DNA of 64,000 nt, from assembly GCA_947179485.1 (NCBI GenBank), contig OX359248.1, forward strand, positions 28,839,378-28,903,377, in the 5' to 3' direction. The notes under the pieces are model-generated. The model made no database searches. It saw only the letters and a program-made list of their open reading frames with translations, and was not told the DNA's origin. Each line of letters starts with the position of its first letter. The first letter of the stretch is position 1. The position numbers and the translations under genes are program-made. The stretch is from Allacma fusca. Its lineage: Eukaryota; Arthropoda; Collembola; Symphypleona; Sminthuridae. Below are positions 51,700-64,000 of the stretch, piece after piece.

Positions 51700-52565
51700 C
51701 GAAGAGAGTTTAGAACTGAATTGTATAACCAAGAAAAGCCACACTATAGTGGCCCGCCTCGTTATTATGGGTGTTAAAAAAAGGAAATTTAGCAGTTTTT
51801 ATTTAACTGCAAGATGCATCGCTAGTTTTATATATGGTGTCCATTAATGATACATTCTCTCTGATTTGTTTTTTCATGAACAAGATTACTACAGTATTGG
51901 GATAAATTTTTGCAGACCATTTTGAGATTACCTAAGATTTGTGCCCTCTATTTGTTTTTCAAAGAAGAACTTCTACAACAGATAAGTTTTTGGATCTCCA
52001 CAATTCACAACCCTTACATTTTGTATTTCCTTTACTTCAATGTACTTGGATTTAAATGCGTAATGTAGATTGTCACTTAATTGTCACTATATTCAAACAA
52101 GCATAAAAATAAAATTTCTGGAAAGTTCTTTATAAAAAATTAGAGAAAAAATTATAGACTCTTAACATCCTCATTCGCTAAAATTCTGGATAACTAATTG
52201 AAATTGCACACCAAGCTCAGTATATCAAGAAATTGTTCAAATTGGGCCAATAGAGATAATGAGAATTCATTTTAGTATATTACTTATCTAATCTACCTTA
52301 CTTATTTTCATTAATGTTCATATTTTATTCATATTCGCACATTGTACAATAATAATTATTCATCTTAAAATTATTTAAAGCGTAACTCTCAAATCCATTG
52401 AAAAACGTTTTTTAACTAATATGAATTCATCGAATGAAAGCTTCCAATGATTCAAAGAGTACACGTTTGCAAATGATAATATCAAAATTCAGACTATTAT
52501 CTCAAGTATTCCAGGAAATACAGCATGGCTAGAGCAATTAAATTCAATCACTAATTATTATTATT
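51700..52565. other. Intergenic between convergent genes
   Basis: 3' flanks of the proline dehydrogenase (+) and SLC15 (-) genes. AT-rich, no features beyond possible poly(A) hexamers such as the one near 52103. Confidence 0.55.
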
Positions 52566-55500
52566 TCAGCAATTAAATTCAGGTGGGGAAGTATGTCTTC
52601 GAATTCCCGCAGGTTTCTTAACTTCGTGATTCCTCAATGACATGGAAACGATCTCCCTGTAAGGTTTGACACTTTGCTTTCTGAATCCATTTCTGGGGAT
52701 AAATCTCTTCGCTAACCATACGAATATGACCATGTCGGCAAGCATCAAAATAGCGAAGAAGAAAAATTCACTGGACTACAAATAAAAAATAGGCACATAT
52801 TACAGTATTAAAGTTGAAATCAGTTAATAAGGTGTGTCGTACATCCCAAAAATAAAACAAAACTCAACCGCTTACATGTAATACACGTGAACATCGAAAC
52901 AATTAAATTACCTGATCAGAGAAAAACTTCATTTTAGCAACAAGCGCTACGATTAAATTGCCCAGAGCTATAGTGACCAGCCATGCAGACTGCATCACGG
53001 ATTTCATCGAAGTTGGAGCCTATAAAACCAAGCAAGACTTTAACTTGGACATCCATCTAACAAAATGTATGTACATCATTGATTATGGGGATTTAAACCA
53101 TACCTGAGAATACGAAAATTCCATGCCTGATACAGCAAACATAACCTCTGCTAATGTAAGAGTTATATATTGTGGTATAAGCCAGAGCATGTGAATTTTA
53201 GAATGTTCCGTCAGGTCACTGGCATTGCCATATGGGCCTTGAATGCCATTGGTTGCCTTGTTCAAACTGCCATTAAGCGTCCTATTACCATCTTCAAACT
53301 GGAAAATAGGAAGAGAAAATTTTATTTTTATTTTGTTTACAAAAATCATAAATCAAATGAATCAATACTAAATAAAGCTCACTTGCAAATGTCCAAAGGC
53401 TGAATTATTATTTCCCCTTAAATTCTCAAATTCTTCCCGTATTAAAGTAACAGTTGTCTCGAGATTTCCATCTACGGAGCTCGTGGTAAAGCTTTCGTAT
53501 CTTTCAAAATTTTTGGCATTGCTTTTAGCATCTTGAACAGCCAAAGGAGAATTTGTAGCATTTTTATATCCGCTTTGAGTTTTGCTGGTCACGGTGCTTA
53601 AACTTAATGGGTGGGACGTTGGCGAGCTATTTGTGGAACTGGAACTTTTTGAGATGCTTGAAACGCTGGAACTTATAGAGATGCTTGGGTCGCTGGCATT
53701 CATAGAGATGTTTGGGACGCTGGAGTTTATAGAGCTGCTTGGGGCGTTGGAACTCCTAGAGATGTTTGGGTCGCTGAAACTCCTGGAGTTACTTGCAAGG
53801 CTGGCACTTTCAAGGGATATCGAGGTTTCTGCGGTAGCAGCGCTTACATTAGGTAACCATGTTGGGTTAAAATTAGGAGGGAGTGCATCGCGAACTTCAG
53901 GCTCACTTCGTTTATGTCTTATCATTTGAGAAAATCCTGGTTGATTCGCCTTAAAAATTCAAAAAATTCATCAAGTAATCCGGTATCTCTAATCGCTACA
54001 ACGTGTATGCTACAAATAGTACAGAAATTCTGCAAAATTTACCTCCAGGTGAAGCTGTATAAACCCGGCCATCACAAAGGAAATTGCGGCAAGGACACCT
54101 CCAACGCCAAGTTTTTGTAATGGCTTCTTCAATAGATTAAATTTTCCTAGGGCTGGGTATACAAATCTATCAAAGGCTGGGATCAAAGCCAAAACAAGGA
54201 GTGGATTTATAACCTACAGTATAAACCCAAAAAAAGTAATTTAATGATTAACCCCCTCAAATCAAATGTCATGTATTTTGGTAAATGTTTTGAGAATTAT
54301 TATTGTGGGAATTTACTTGAATATGATCTGGCTTAATCTCGATTCCGAAAAAGCTTCCATCCATTCGACTGGCTTGTAACGTCCAACTTGAACCCTGTCG
54401 ATAGAAATTGAGAGGCAATTAAAATTTTTCCTGCAAACTTTGAATCCTTTATGCAACTATTAAAAACAGACAAAAACATACTTGCTGCTCCATTAAAGCC
54501 CAAAATAGAGGAAATGTTGGATACAAAATCAATACTTTTAAGACTGACTTAATATCTTCTACCAGACTTCGCTCAAATTTTCCAGAAGTTGCTGCGTGAT
54601 CTAACCAATGCAACTCAGTGGATGATTTACCTTTTTTATACTTCATCGCAGCTGCATGCTATAAAACGCAAACATATTTAGTATTCCTACAAATTTTCTC
54701 CCAATTAATTTTTCATGAAAAATTTAGAAAATGCAGGACTCACTGTGATGCATTTTGTAACTTGAACAATGACACTACCATCTGTGGTTGTGGTTTTGTA
54801 GAAACTCTTTCCGATCAAGAAGGCAACTGTTTAAAAATTGTAAAGATTCAGAATATATTAAAATGTCATTACATGGAAATTCAACTGCATACACTTTCGT
54901 TTCAAATTAGCCAACTTTCTGTACTCACTCAATGCAGTCAACATCATTGTGGTGGTGGACGCAAATACCAATGAATAGCAGTCATCACCGAAACAGGAAA
55001 CATCCTTTCTAAAGATTGGGGTTAAGAAAGTAGCCACCAGAGAGCCAGCGCTGATGGAGAAATAAAATACGGAAAAATATGAGGATAACTGTTTCTCTTG
55101 CTCAGGTAAAGCGAATTGGTCTCCTCCAAATGCAACAACGCAAGGTTTCACACATCCTGTCCCAATTGCAAGTAACGCCAGACCCAAAATACTGATTTCC
55201 CTGAAATTTTGAAACACACAAATATAAGTACAATAGTAATGAATAAATTACAGCAGTTCTTCCTGGGATTCATTTAATGCATTATAACAGCTATGTATAA
55301 TTATACACTACATTCATTATATAAGTAAATATCATGGATGTAATCCTCGCATCCTGGAAACTCGGGAGTTTTTTGGACACTCTTTTAATTTATGAAGCTT
55401 ACGTTTGAGGTAGTTGCAATGGAGTAATGGCAGCAACCACTAAAATAGCATTTCCAACTATGTATATTACAGTGAATATGAGGATAGTTCTAAAATGTAA

Positions 55501-56168
55501 ACAATAAGAGACGGCATTTAAGCATATTTCATTAATAATAAAAAATAATACACTTGGATCCTACTAAATATTATTTCTGGAAAAGCAGATGGTTCGTACT
55601 TAAATTTCCCCACGAAGGAGTCAGCAATGGAGGCCCCAAATACCGGAATTAATGTACAAAACATGAAGAACAAATGGTAAGTTTCTTTGGCCTTGTCTTC
55701 CTCAAAGAGTAGCATCTTCGTTAAGTAGAGAATCAAAACAGCTAAAGGAAAGCATGCATTGATTTATTAATTATTTTTCCGGCTTCTTCTTCCATGCATA
55801 CATAGATGCAGGGAATATAAATATTTACGTATAATCCATGATGCAGTAATGTAGCATGCAATGGGAATTATTATTACCTTTGATCCCATAGTATGCAAAT
55901 CGATCGCTAAGTCCGTTGTACACAATGAAAAATACTCCAACTGGGTACTTGAGTTTCTAGGATGTTAAAACAGATTCATGATTACAGCTTACAGTGATTA
56001 CTACTATGTACATAAGAACCGTGGTTTACTCTAAAATTCTGTTTATTGTTAGTTATTATATGACACACTTGGGAAATATGTCATAGAGGTGTTTTCATGT
56101 AACTTTTCTTAGAACTGTTAATTAATTTTAATTTGTTCCACCTTCTTCGGCTCGTCGACTTTCTCCAT
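52566..56168 (-). CDS. SLC15/POT proton-coupled oligopeptide transporter
   Basis: Plasma-membrane peptide transporter of the PepT1/PepT2 group. Thirteen exons, 3' to 5': 52566-52775, 52912-53019, 53104-53298, 53383-53949, 54043-54213, 54317-54394, 54482-54658, 54744-54826, 54929-55200, 55403-55489, 55600-55741, 55878-55956 and 56142-56168, giving 731 residues plus TGA. POT motifs: RFAYYG in TM1, GCVKPCVVAFGGDQF, the PTR2-type FYFSISAGSL, FWALMEQQGSSWTLQ in TM7, INPLLVLALIPAFD in TM8, and EVMFAVSGMEFSYSQAPTSMKS in TM10. The TM1 ExxER motif is GLSDR here (Gly24, Asp27, Arg28). The TM9-TM10 extracellular domain is largely a Ser/Asn-rich repeat, with six 27-bp units. The first exon of nine codons with a GTGGAA donor is the least certain part. 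Confidence 0.9.
53639..53800. repeat. Coding minisatellite, six 27-bp units
   Basis: Units start at 53639, 53666, 53693, 53720, 53747 and 53774, with a partial seventh at 53801. Each encodes nine residues on the minus strand with the pattern S-x-P/S-x-I-S-x-x-x, rich in Ser and Asn and including N-glycosylation sequons. Located in the extracellular domain of the SLC15 protein (about residues 423-476). Confidence 0.85.
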
Positions 56169-58314
56169 TGTTGGTAACTGTAAGGTTAACGTTGTACTTG
56201 TTCCACAGCTAACCAGACCCTTGTTGTCACCAGACACTACGATTGATTTAATTTTTCTTAAAAACAAGTATCCTCACTGTTGCTATTCACTGTAATTATA
56301 CAGAATCTATGGGAGATAATCAGGTAGTAAATCAATGAAAACCACAAATTCAAGAATTTTTATACCTCAATGTGTAACAGCTTTTCGGAAACAATCACGG
56401 AAAGTTGTGTGGTCTCTCTGATCCTCTAGAAGTAGATTGACTTCTAAGGCTTCCTCTAATCCTTTTAAACCACAAGCCTCGTAAAGTGTAGGCCAGTGTA
56501 TTTAACACATGCTAATTTTTTTGCAAGCATTGTTACTAAAACAACGTCACAATATAGAAACCTGAAAGAAATGATGTTCATGTTTTTATACGTAACTTTT
56601 GCAGGTGCAAGTACTCGGCAAATATTGCCAACTGTTTGTATTACTCTGCCGCTTTCTGTTTCTCAGAACCTCTTTCCTTGTCTTTGGTTTCTGGTCTATC
56701 AACTTTGTCACTATTTAATTTACTGCTAGTCATGCAGCACCATTTACAATTACTTACTCAACAAAAAGCAGGTTGCTTGACCGGGTCCAGGAGATAATCA
56801 TAGGGGAAAAAATTTAAGTCTTTACTCATACTTTTTCTCATTCTTCCCTGCTTACAATCAGTAGAAGCCCCTGTGGGATTCCCATCCCAATGGTGAGTAT
56901 GTAACATTAATAAAACACGGAATTCTCGGAAAGATGACAGCTACGCACCAGACTAATTTCTGATAATTGAAGATCCTCAGTCTTTGAATTCATTGTATGT
57001 ACAACAGTAGCCGTAATTACTTTTATCAGTATATTGTTATCCGCTTGTCATCGCTCTTGTGACCTGTTAATTGTTTAAGTCATCCTGTATTTCCACCCAT
57101 GACTAAAGCATTTTTATAATCAAATTTGCTTGAAGTCTGATTAAGCACAGCAGCGTTTTATCTCCGGAGATGTGATCCTTTACTTTTTAACCCCATAACA
57201 ACCCCGCAGGATTCTTGCAATGAAATTATATTATTTTAATTATTTTGATAGTTCATCAAACATTCATTATAATTGGCTGTTCTTACACAATTGCTAATGT
57301 GTAACTGTAAGTTATTACATATTCATCAGGACCACTGCCTCATATAGAATAAAAAGATAATCTGAGGAATACTTTTTTGTTAATACGAAAAACACAACCT
57401 TGATACTTCTGTTTTTATACATCACTTTTTTACATTAACTCACACACTAAATTCAGTACACAGGCTTATTGTTAGAATTAGCCAGTGTCGGGTTGCGTGC
57501 AGCATATGTATGTATGTTAATGAAGCTTGTAAATTATTGCAGAACAAAACTGGTTGCCAAATTTACATACATAATATGGTAATTGAATGAGATCGGGAGG
57601 TACAAGTTTCATAAATTATAATCATTCCACCTCATTCAACCAAATTTTGAGATATTTCTACATTCTATCGTTCTGCAACTCTCAGAAGAAATATTTTTAT
57701 TCGTGGTGCATTCAATGTATATAGTAAAATGTAGTTCGCCGCGTACATTCCTTATTTTATATATCTTCTTATTTTATACAGTAATAAATCCCTGAAAAAA
57801 TAAACGCCAGCTTTAAAAATTTCATTTATTGGCCCAGAGACTTGAATACATTTAGCCACTTGTGTAGCCATTACTCCATAAGCTGTAAAGCTTTGTAGTT
57901 AGGTGTGTAATCAGGGTGGTCAAAAATCGTGAGATAGATTCCAAAATCCCTCAGAATATGTATTTAAATCTGCAAGAGTTTATTGCAAGCAAAACACAGA
58001 TGTACAGTAGTGGAGCAGAAAAGTGAGGAAATATACAGACACTGATGATAAAGAGTCTTTCGTCATTAAACTTATGGTGCTATTCAGTCCCATGACATGA
58101 TTTCTTGTTGAACTGTATTATTTTAAAGCACCAGTTTTATCCAATGTTTGAGTTTCAACTGGTTTTCTAACCTGTTGCATTTTAAGAATGACAAATAGCT
58201 TTGGAATGTATCTCCTTTTTTTTATATTTATTTGAGTAAGTTTAATTATTATTATTTCGGATGACTGAAACAGTTGCAATTGCACATATGGCTGCTGAGA
58301 CATACATATAAAAT
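56169..58314. other. Intergenic, no gene seen
   Basis: Upstream of the SLC15 gene and downstream of the cysteine-rich secreted-protein gene. Short frames only; nothing recognised. Confidence 0.5.
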
Positions 58315-59622
58315 CTAAGAAAGACACTTAAAGGTGCCAGAAGTTGTCTCTGCACACGTTGCAGGTCTTGCACACCCAATCCAAATCTGCTGATTGTTGT
58401 TGAAGCCGTCTATCGTAACTTTTCCGCAAGCTGAACCCAGTTGAGCCAAGCAAGCTTTATGTTTGTCCTGATACAACATGTTATTTTGATCGAAGCAGGA
58501 ACATTTCCCTTGTCGACATACCATCCCCTTGTAGTTGTTACACTGACCATCTTCACAAGCTGACTCATAAGGAATATCCCGCTGACAGGTTCTGTCCGGA
58601 GTTTCAAAGTAATTTCCGCTGCACTCGCATTTACCATTGAGACAGTCAGCATTTTCAGTGCAAGGCGGTCCCTTTGTTTCATTAAGAACTTTCGTTTCAG
58701 TCGGAGTCTTGTCAACTTTTCCAATTGGATGATTGCAACTTGACCCAACTAGTGTCATACAGATTTGCCGTCTCAGCGAGTACTTGTGATTCAGGGGGTT
58801 TCTACAGATGCATATTCCGTCCAAACAATTTAAGTATTTATCCGGATTACATTCCCTATTAAGGGAGTTGCACCGGCCCAAATATCGGATTTTGCATTGA
58901 TTCGAGTCCTCATCCAACTCCGAGTCTGAAGAGCATTGACAGCTGTAAACGCTTCTATCTTTATTATTTGGTGAGCAGATAGAGTTATTCCCGCAATGGG
59001 AGTCCCATCTCATGTTGCAACGACCGCCAGGGGAAATGCTGCATTTTTGTCTCGTCTCATCGTAATATTGACGATGATCCGGATTACAATCACATTTGCC
59101 CCGCCGACAAGCCATACCTTCCGCGCACTTTGAGCCCTCCCGAGTATCATCACAGTCTTGATGGAATTGACTCTCAGGAGCTTGACATTGTCCGTGGTAT
59201 TGTGCTCTTGTTTTTTTGAAAGGTCCAGTCGTAAATTCCGACTGAGGTACAAGCTTACAAATTGAATTCTCTTGACAGTATGGTCCCACACCCCATTGGA
59301 AGCAGCTTGAGCCGAATTTGCCAGTGCAACGATCAATCCTCTGATCATAGATAGTTTCGGAAGGCTTAGTACAATTGCATTTGCCTTGGTAGCACTCAAG
59401 CCATAAGTTACGGTTACATTCTTCCGACCTGTCACATGAGCTTCCGAATGATTTGAAACCCATTTCAACCTGGAGTTCAGAGGAAGCCGGGAATACGCAA
59501 AGGACTACTGCCAGCATAACTAGGAAATAACTTTCCCGAAGCAAGTTTCCCCTTCTTTTCACCTTCAGTCCGGAACTACTTCCAGGAGGGCTTAAAAGAA
59601 AGGAGTTGAAAATCTTTGACAT
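58315..59622 (-). CDS. Secreted cysteine-rich protein with EB/EGF-like modules, intronless
   Basis: A single uninterrupted frame of 435 residues. After a basic N-terminal extension (about 1-32) comes a hydrophobic core YFLVMLAVVLCVFPASS (about 33-49), fitting a signal peptide. The remainder holds about 50 cysteines in repeated blocks of the type GSSC-x-C-x-C-GKC-C-C, for example CDRSEECN, CYQGKCNC, CRRGKCDC and CRQGKCSC. This is the spacing of EB modules common in nematode and arthropod extracellular proteins. No transmembrane helix follows, so secretion is likely. Several sequons (NNSIC, NETKG) are present. Function is not recognised. Roles in matrix, cuticle or recognition are possible. A second in-frame Met just before the hydrophobic core could be the real start. 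Confidence 0.8.
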   Translation of the reverse strand: MSKIFNSFLLSPPGSSSGLKVKRRGNLLRESYFLVMLAVVLCVFPASSELQVEMGFKSFGSSCDRSEECNRNLWLECYQGKCNCTKPSETIYDQRIDRCTGKFGSSCFQWGVGPYCQENSICKLVPQSEFTTGPFKKTRAQYHGQCQAPESQFHQDCDDTREGSKCAEGMACRRGKCDCNPDHRQYYDETRQKCSISPGGRCNMRWDSHCGNNSICSPNNKDRSVYSCQCSSDSELDEDSNQCKIRYLGRCNSLNRECNPDKYLNCLDGICICRNPLNHKYSLRRQICMTLVGSSCNHPIGKVDKTPTETKVLNETKGPPCTENADCLNGKCECSGNYFETPDRTCQRDIPYESACEDGQCNNYKGMVCRQGKCSCFDQNNMLYQDKHKACLAQLGSACGKVTIDGFNNNQQIWIGCARPATCAETTSGTFKCLS

Positions 59623-62600
59623 TGTCGGTAATAAATGGTTGAGAGGTATCAGCGTGTCGATAACTACCTCTCTATAAAAATATGTGAAGGGCAGGAAGGT
59701 ATGGTGTTGGGAATTCTATACCGTGATTCAACTCCACTCAGAACTAATTCATCACCTCAAAAACACCAAGTGTTGAAATCTCACCTACTAAATTTCACCA
59801 ACTACTACACTAAGTATTACTTCCTACATGAGGAGGAGCTCCTTACCATTATTAATGGTAACTTGGGGGGATCAATGCAAAGATAAATGAAGCAGGACAG
59901 ACTACGTGAGAGGATCATGAAGTAACATATCAAAAACCTCAGTGGTTAATGATTCACCCATTTATTTTCCAGTGACATCATATTATCTTCACACCGTGAC
60001 CTCGCCATGACGAAAACATCCGCAGCATATCTTTCTGGGTATGAGGAGTTCTAAGAAAGAATCACATTATTTAACCTCCTTTACGCTCATTAAAATCAAT
60101 CTACTGTCAAATGAAGGGGTTAAGTGTTCATCGTCACTAATTTACTTCTTTTTACGTAAGCAATACGGCATAGGGGCTCATTAATGCGTGGGTGGTACTA
60201 AAATAAGACTGATTATTCAAAATATCATGGACGTTTTTCTTAGAAGTTCAGCATTAATATTTTTATAATAAGGATCCCTGAATTACAATAACTAGCCCAG
60301 AAAATAGCTCTAAATTTCTCATTAGTTTGCAGAAGGTCGTTAAATATTTCTCCAAAATTTGTAAAGTAATAATTAGAATTTTGGGAATGTAATTATGAAA
60401 TGTTCCCCTTATCTTAAGACCTTTCTTCCAGATTTAAAAACATGAGTTCATTAACCGGAGGTAACATTAGCTGTGTCGAATGTCATGGTCACAGAAAGCG
60501 TGAAGCAATTTATGGATTTTGATATAAAATTATTTACAAAATCTGTCTATAAAAACACTAGCTTAATTTTACTCCATTGTAGTGTAAAACAATTATTACA
60601 AACTTTCCAGATTGAATCAAAATTTGTGGCTAGTACAATGACTTAAACTTTCAATCAGAGTTGACCTGGGTCATGGAAGCAATTGTTAAAGATCTAGAAG
60701 AAAATCCTGTATGTACATAATGAAGGAATCGTCAGTACTTGCTTCTATGAGCTGTGCGTGAAAATAAAAGGAAAAATGTTTTGTGAGACCCCGTATATCT
60801 CATATAAATATGAATCTACTTAAATACATTCCATATAAAAGTGCAAGATGACAATCAATGATGCTCCAGTAATTTGAGATTATAAAACTCTAGAAGGATC
60901 CGACAGTATCTACAGTACGATATGTACATATGTGCGTGGCAAGCGGAAAAATTCCTATAGATATGTACTAATAACCTAGTTTCTCCCAAAGTATGTTGAA
61001 TATTTTGAAGGATTTGGAAGTAACTTGAGCACAACATGAGTTGATGTTTATGCGGACATTTTTTATATCGGGAAACAAGCCGTCTCCTTGTCACGAGAGC
61101 AGACGCTACAAAAGCCGGCTTTTAACAAAAAGTAACATAAGAATCCACCCGACTATTACTTGACAACAGCTTTTTCGCTGAGTAAGTACAAAACAGGAAA
61201 CAACTCGTCATGATCTATGTACAGTAAAACTTTTACTAGGGTAAAAAATGTATTTCCAACTTTGAGAATGCACATTCATTTAAAGTATAATTTAAATGAT
61301 GGGGTTTTCACAGGAATTTTAAAACCTCACTGGAGCAGCTTGAATTCTGCGGAAGTTAAATATAAAGTACCACTCCGACCCTCCAATTTTGAGTGCAACT
61401 TTCTGGAGCCATCTGAAGCCTGACAGTGGAATTTTTTCTGAACTTACTCAAATTGTCAGAAATAGGAATCCATTGAATTTTTGAGGAACACCCTGTGAAA
61501 AAGTAATATTGAGACGTAAGTTATGGTGCACTGCGGGAGGTGCTCTACACACAAAGTGCATTTCATTTTCAGACGCCCATTATTCCTCCCCAAACAATAA
61601 TGATATTCTTTTGGAGTGTTACATACATGAGGCTTCTCTTTTTTTTGTGTGAAGACAGGTCAGGGTTTCCTTTTCGCAGTTCTTTTACCCCAGCCTTTCT
61701 TTATCTGTATGGGAGGAATGTGAGTGAGTCGACTTGTGATACTTTCTTCAGTCCGTTTGGAGCATTCAAAAAAGAATTTCTTTATTTTCACCTCCCAGTC
61801 TTATTCTCACATTTCCCAAGGAACTTTCCTACTTAAGATATAATACGGACTCCTTCAAACTCTCATAAATTAGGTTAAATGTACGCTCCCCATGTGCTGG
61901 AGGGAATAATTATTTGATCATTCTTTCTTTTTTGAGTAAGAGTTAGAAACGTGATTTAAATTATGCATGGAGCCAAATTTGAAGCTCCATAGGGCTCAAG
62001 AATTCTCTTATAAGACGGACTTAAGCCTCCGAAAAATTCTGACTTCCTCACGTGGCCAAGGAAATGGAGATGAAAATGTTCTTCCCTAATAAGCTTTATG
62101 AATCACCTCGAATTACAGTCATTCCCTTTATCTACCGTTACTACTGTCGGGAATGAAGGTAAAAGCTAACTATGGCTCTTGTAATGATAGTGAGAATAAA
62201 CTTTTACGCTCTGCTTTATAACCCCTCATCCTTATGTTTAAAGTCAGGCTGGGAATCCCAGTGAATAAATATCACTGCAGTAAAACTGATGTTCTGTTCG
62301 CTCTATCGGCCAGTTGAAAAGCTAGAGCGTTTATTTAGACAGGAGGAACTTCCACATACTTACAAGATGACATAAAATAGGAAAGAAGCCAAGAGCCAAC
62401 CAGTGTCGGACCTGCTGAAGTAGCTATTTATTTTTCTATTTCCCAACTGTCGTTAACAATGCAGTTAGATCCTTCAAATGAAACTTGACCAAAAAATTCA
62501 CTTCTCATATCGACTGTGTCAATAGTTATCTGTGTACATGCTTTGTGTCATAATATATTTCTGTCCTGGACTCGTTGGCAATGTTTACAATTTTTGGGCT

Positions 62601-64000
62601 GTAAAACATTAAAAGCTGTGGCGAAAAATACTTAAGGGCTAGACTCTGACTGAGCACCATTTGCCATTTACTCTTTCTTTACACATTCGTACACATCTGA
62701 ACGTACATACTAAACAGTACAGTTCAGGATGTTTTTGCTTTGCTCGCCTTCCCTCATATAGGTACATACTTATATATGTAGATGCACACAGTTCGTACGG
62801 AATAACATGAAGGAAGTAATTGCTTTGAATGGTTTTCACAGCTCCCCGTTTATGACAGGACAGTTCGCAAAGCCAAAGCCTGGGTTTGTTGTAACTGCTG
62901 CGGAGGCATACCTGATGTGTCTTCCTACCTACACTTTGACACTCTTTATTGAGACAAAGTTTGCTGTCAAGCGTCAGTAAATAAAAAAATTTATCTTGGG
63001 GTAGGGAAACGCCAGAGACTCCTCCGCCATAAACCATGGAGCACCATGAGTAATAATTTCTGTGTAATCAATGTGTTTCAGCTGTAAATGTAAACTGCGG
63101 TGCACTCATTTCCAATAAATGTTTACAGCTTGTTTCAGATTTTTTTGTTGTCATTTTTAATTTATTGGATCAAAAGAAACTTTTACAAGACAAGAATTTA
63201 GGGGATTCTCTTGGCTTGTACCATCTTGGTCTGTAACAGTATATCTATATGTGGTGGATTCAATCATGAAATTCAATTGCACTAATTGTCAGACACAATT
63301 TTGTTAGAAGTGTAATTTTTCCATTGAGGGGAGAGCAGCTATAAGAGTCATTTATATTTTAAGCACTTGATGAACCAATAATAATGAATTACTTGAAAGA
63401 CAGCTAGGGAAATATTTATGCACTGGACAGGGAATTGGGAATGTAAGACAGAAAGCGCGACAGAGCTAGTTACTAAATTAGCAGGTGAAATCTCCCATCT
63501 CAGTACATACTTTTGCAAACAAATTACTTACCTGAGACACCCAAGCTGAGTAAACACGTCAAAATTAGCACTAACCAAAGACATTTGATGGATGGGACTT
63601 AAGTAAGCAATAGATGCTTGCAAGACAGAACAAACATCATTATTTTTCGTATTTAAATTTGTTTCAGTGGATCATAAACATCATTATGATGGTTAGGCTT
63701 CAATAATCCTCTTTACTTACGGGGGTTAGTTTGTTGTGAATTTATGAGCCAATGACCTAGCATGAGTTTAAAAGGGGCTGTATTTCAAGGGTAGATCCTA
63801 TGCACCTCTCATGCAAGACCTGGGACCTTCAATAAATATATTAACACATTCAAGTTATTGTTTACACCTTGCTGCTTCATTGGGCCAAGATTAAACAATA
63901 ATAATTTATTGTCATTAGAAATGCAAGCGCAACATTTCTACCAAAAATTATCATTCCTGGTTACAGACACAAAAATCAATTAGTATTGAAGGTAGCAGAC
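59623..64000. other. Intergenic to window edge, no supported gene
   Basis: Open frames at 59635-59886 (+), 61540-61836 (+) and 62639-63037 (-) lack recognisable domains and splice context. On the minus strand an ATG at 63584 followed by a consensus donor (exon edge 63532, CAG|GTAAGT) could be a short first exon of an unseen or long-intron gene. Confidence 0.4.

Noticed and set aside
53582-53929. 115-residue leucine-rich open frame on the plus strand
   Set aside because: Antisense shadow of the Ser-rich repeat exon of the SLC15 gene; its apparent repeats are the 27-bp units read backwards.
59635-59886. 83-residue plus-strand open frame just upstream of the EB-like gene
   Set aside because: Lies in the opposite-strand 5' flank of a real gene, without domain or conservation evidence.
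62639-63037. 132-residue minus-strand open frame near the right edge
   Set aside because: Composition not protein-like beyond chance, no domain, no exon context.

Overview
The window looks like nuclear DNA of an arthropod, possibly a springtail or another basal hexapod (inference). The support is AT-rich DNA, short GT-AG introns of about 70-250 bp, and animal-specific genes such as an FMRFamide-type GPCR, an insect-style carboxylesterase, TMEM135 and GPATCH3. There are no operons, CRISPR arrays or confident tRNA/rRNA genes. I rebuilt exons by hand from splice signals and reading frame. For every multi-exon gene the summed coding length is divisible by three.

Layout. 1-2677 (+): 3' part of a carboxylesterase. 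4482-9715 (-): ATP9-type P4-ATPase, 15 coding exons, with a strong hairpin in one intron (about 6786-6872). 11404-16563: apparently intact two-gene DNA transposon, with a Tnp2/DUF4218-like transposase (+) and a divergent partner gene (-), short terminal inverted repeats and a thrice-repeated palindrome. 16564-22705: gene-poor, with a degenerate coding remnant near 19.1-19.7 kb. 22706-25803 (-): CFAP45-like axonemal protein. 28989-31055 (-): FMRFamide-receptor-like GPCR. 33811-34762 (-): short TTC12-like TPR protein. 37066-39201 (-): GPATCH3. 39420-40114 (+): possible two-exon micropeptide gene. 40459-41292: non-autonomous hAT element with a perfect 8-bp target duplication. 44205-45161 (+): intronless XRCC3. 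45496-47626 (+): TMEM135. 49333-51699 (+): proline/hydroxyproline dehydrogenase. 52566-56168 (-): SLC15/POT peptide transporter. 58315-59622 (-): intronless secreted cysteine-rich EB-like protein. 59623-64000: no supported gene.

The genes are mostly unrelated housekeeping, metabolic and signalling functions. Two of them, CFAP45-like and TTC12-like, belong to the motile-cilium/sperm-flagellum system and lie about 8 kb apart. The most unusual material is the transposon with its palindromes and divergent partner gene, the intronic hairpin, and two proteins with altered key residues: XRCC3 with GKT changed to AKT in Walker A, and the SLC15 protein with a changed ExxER motif and a 9-residue serine-rich repeat.
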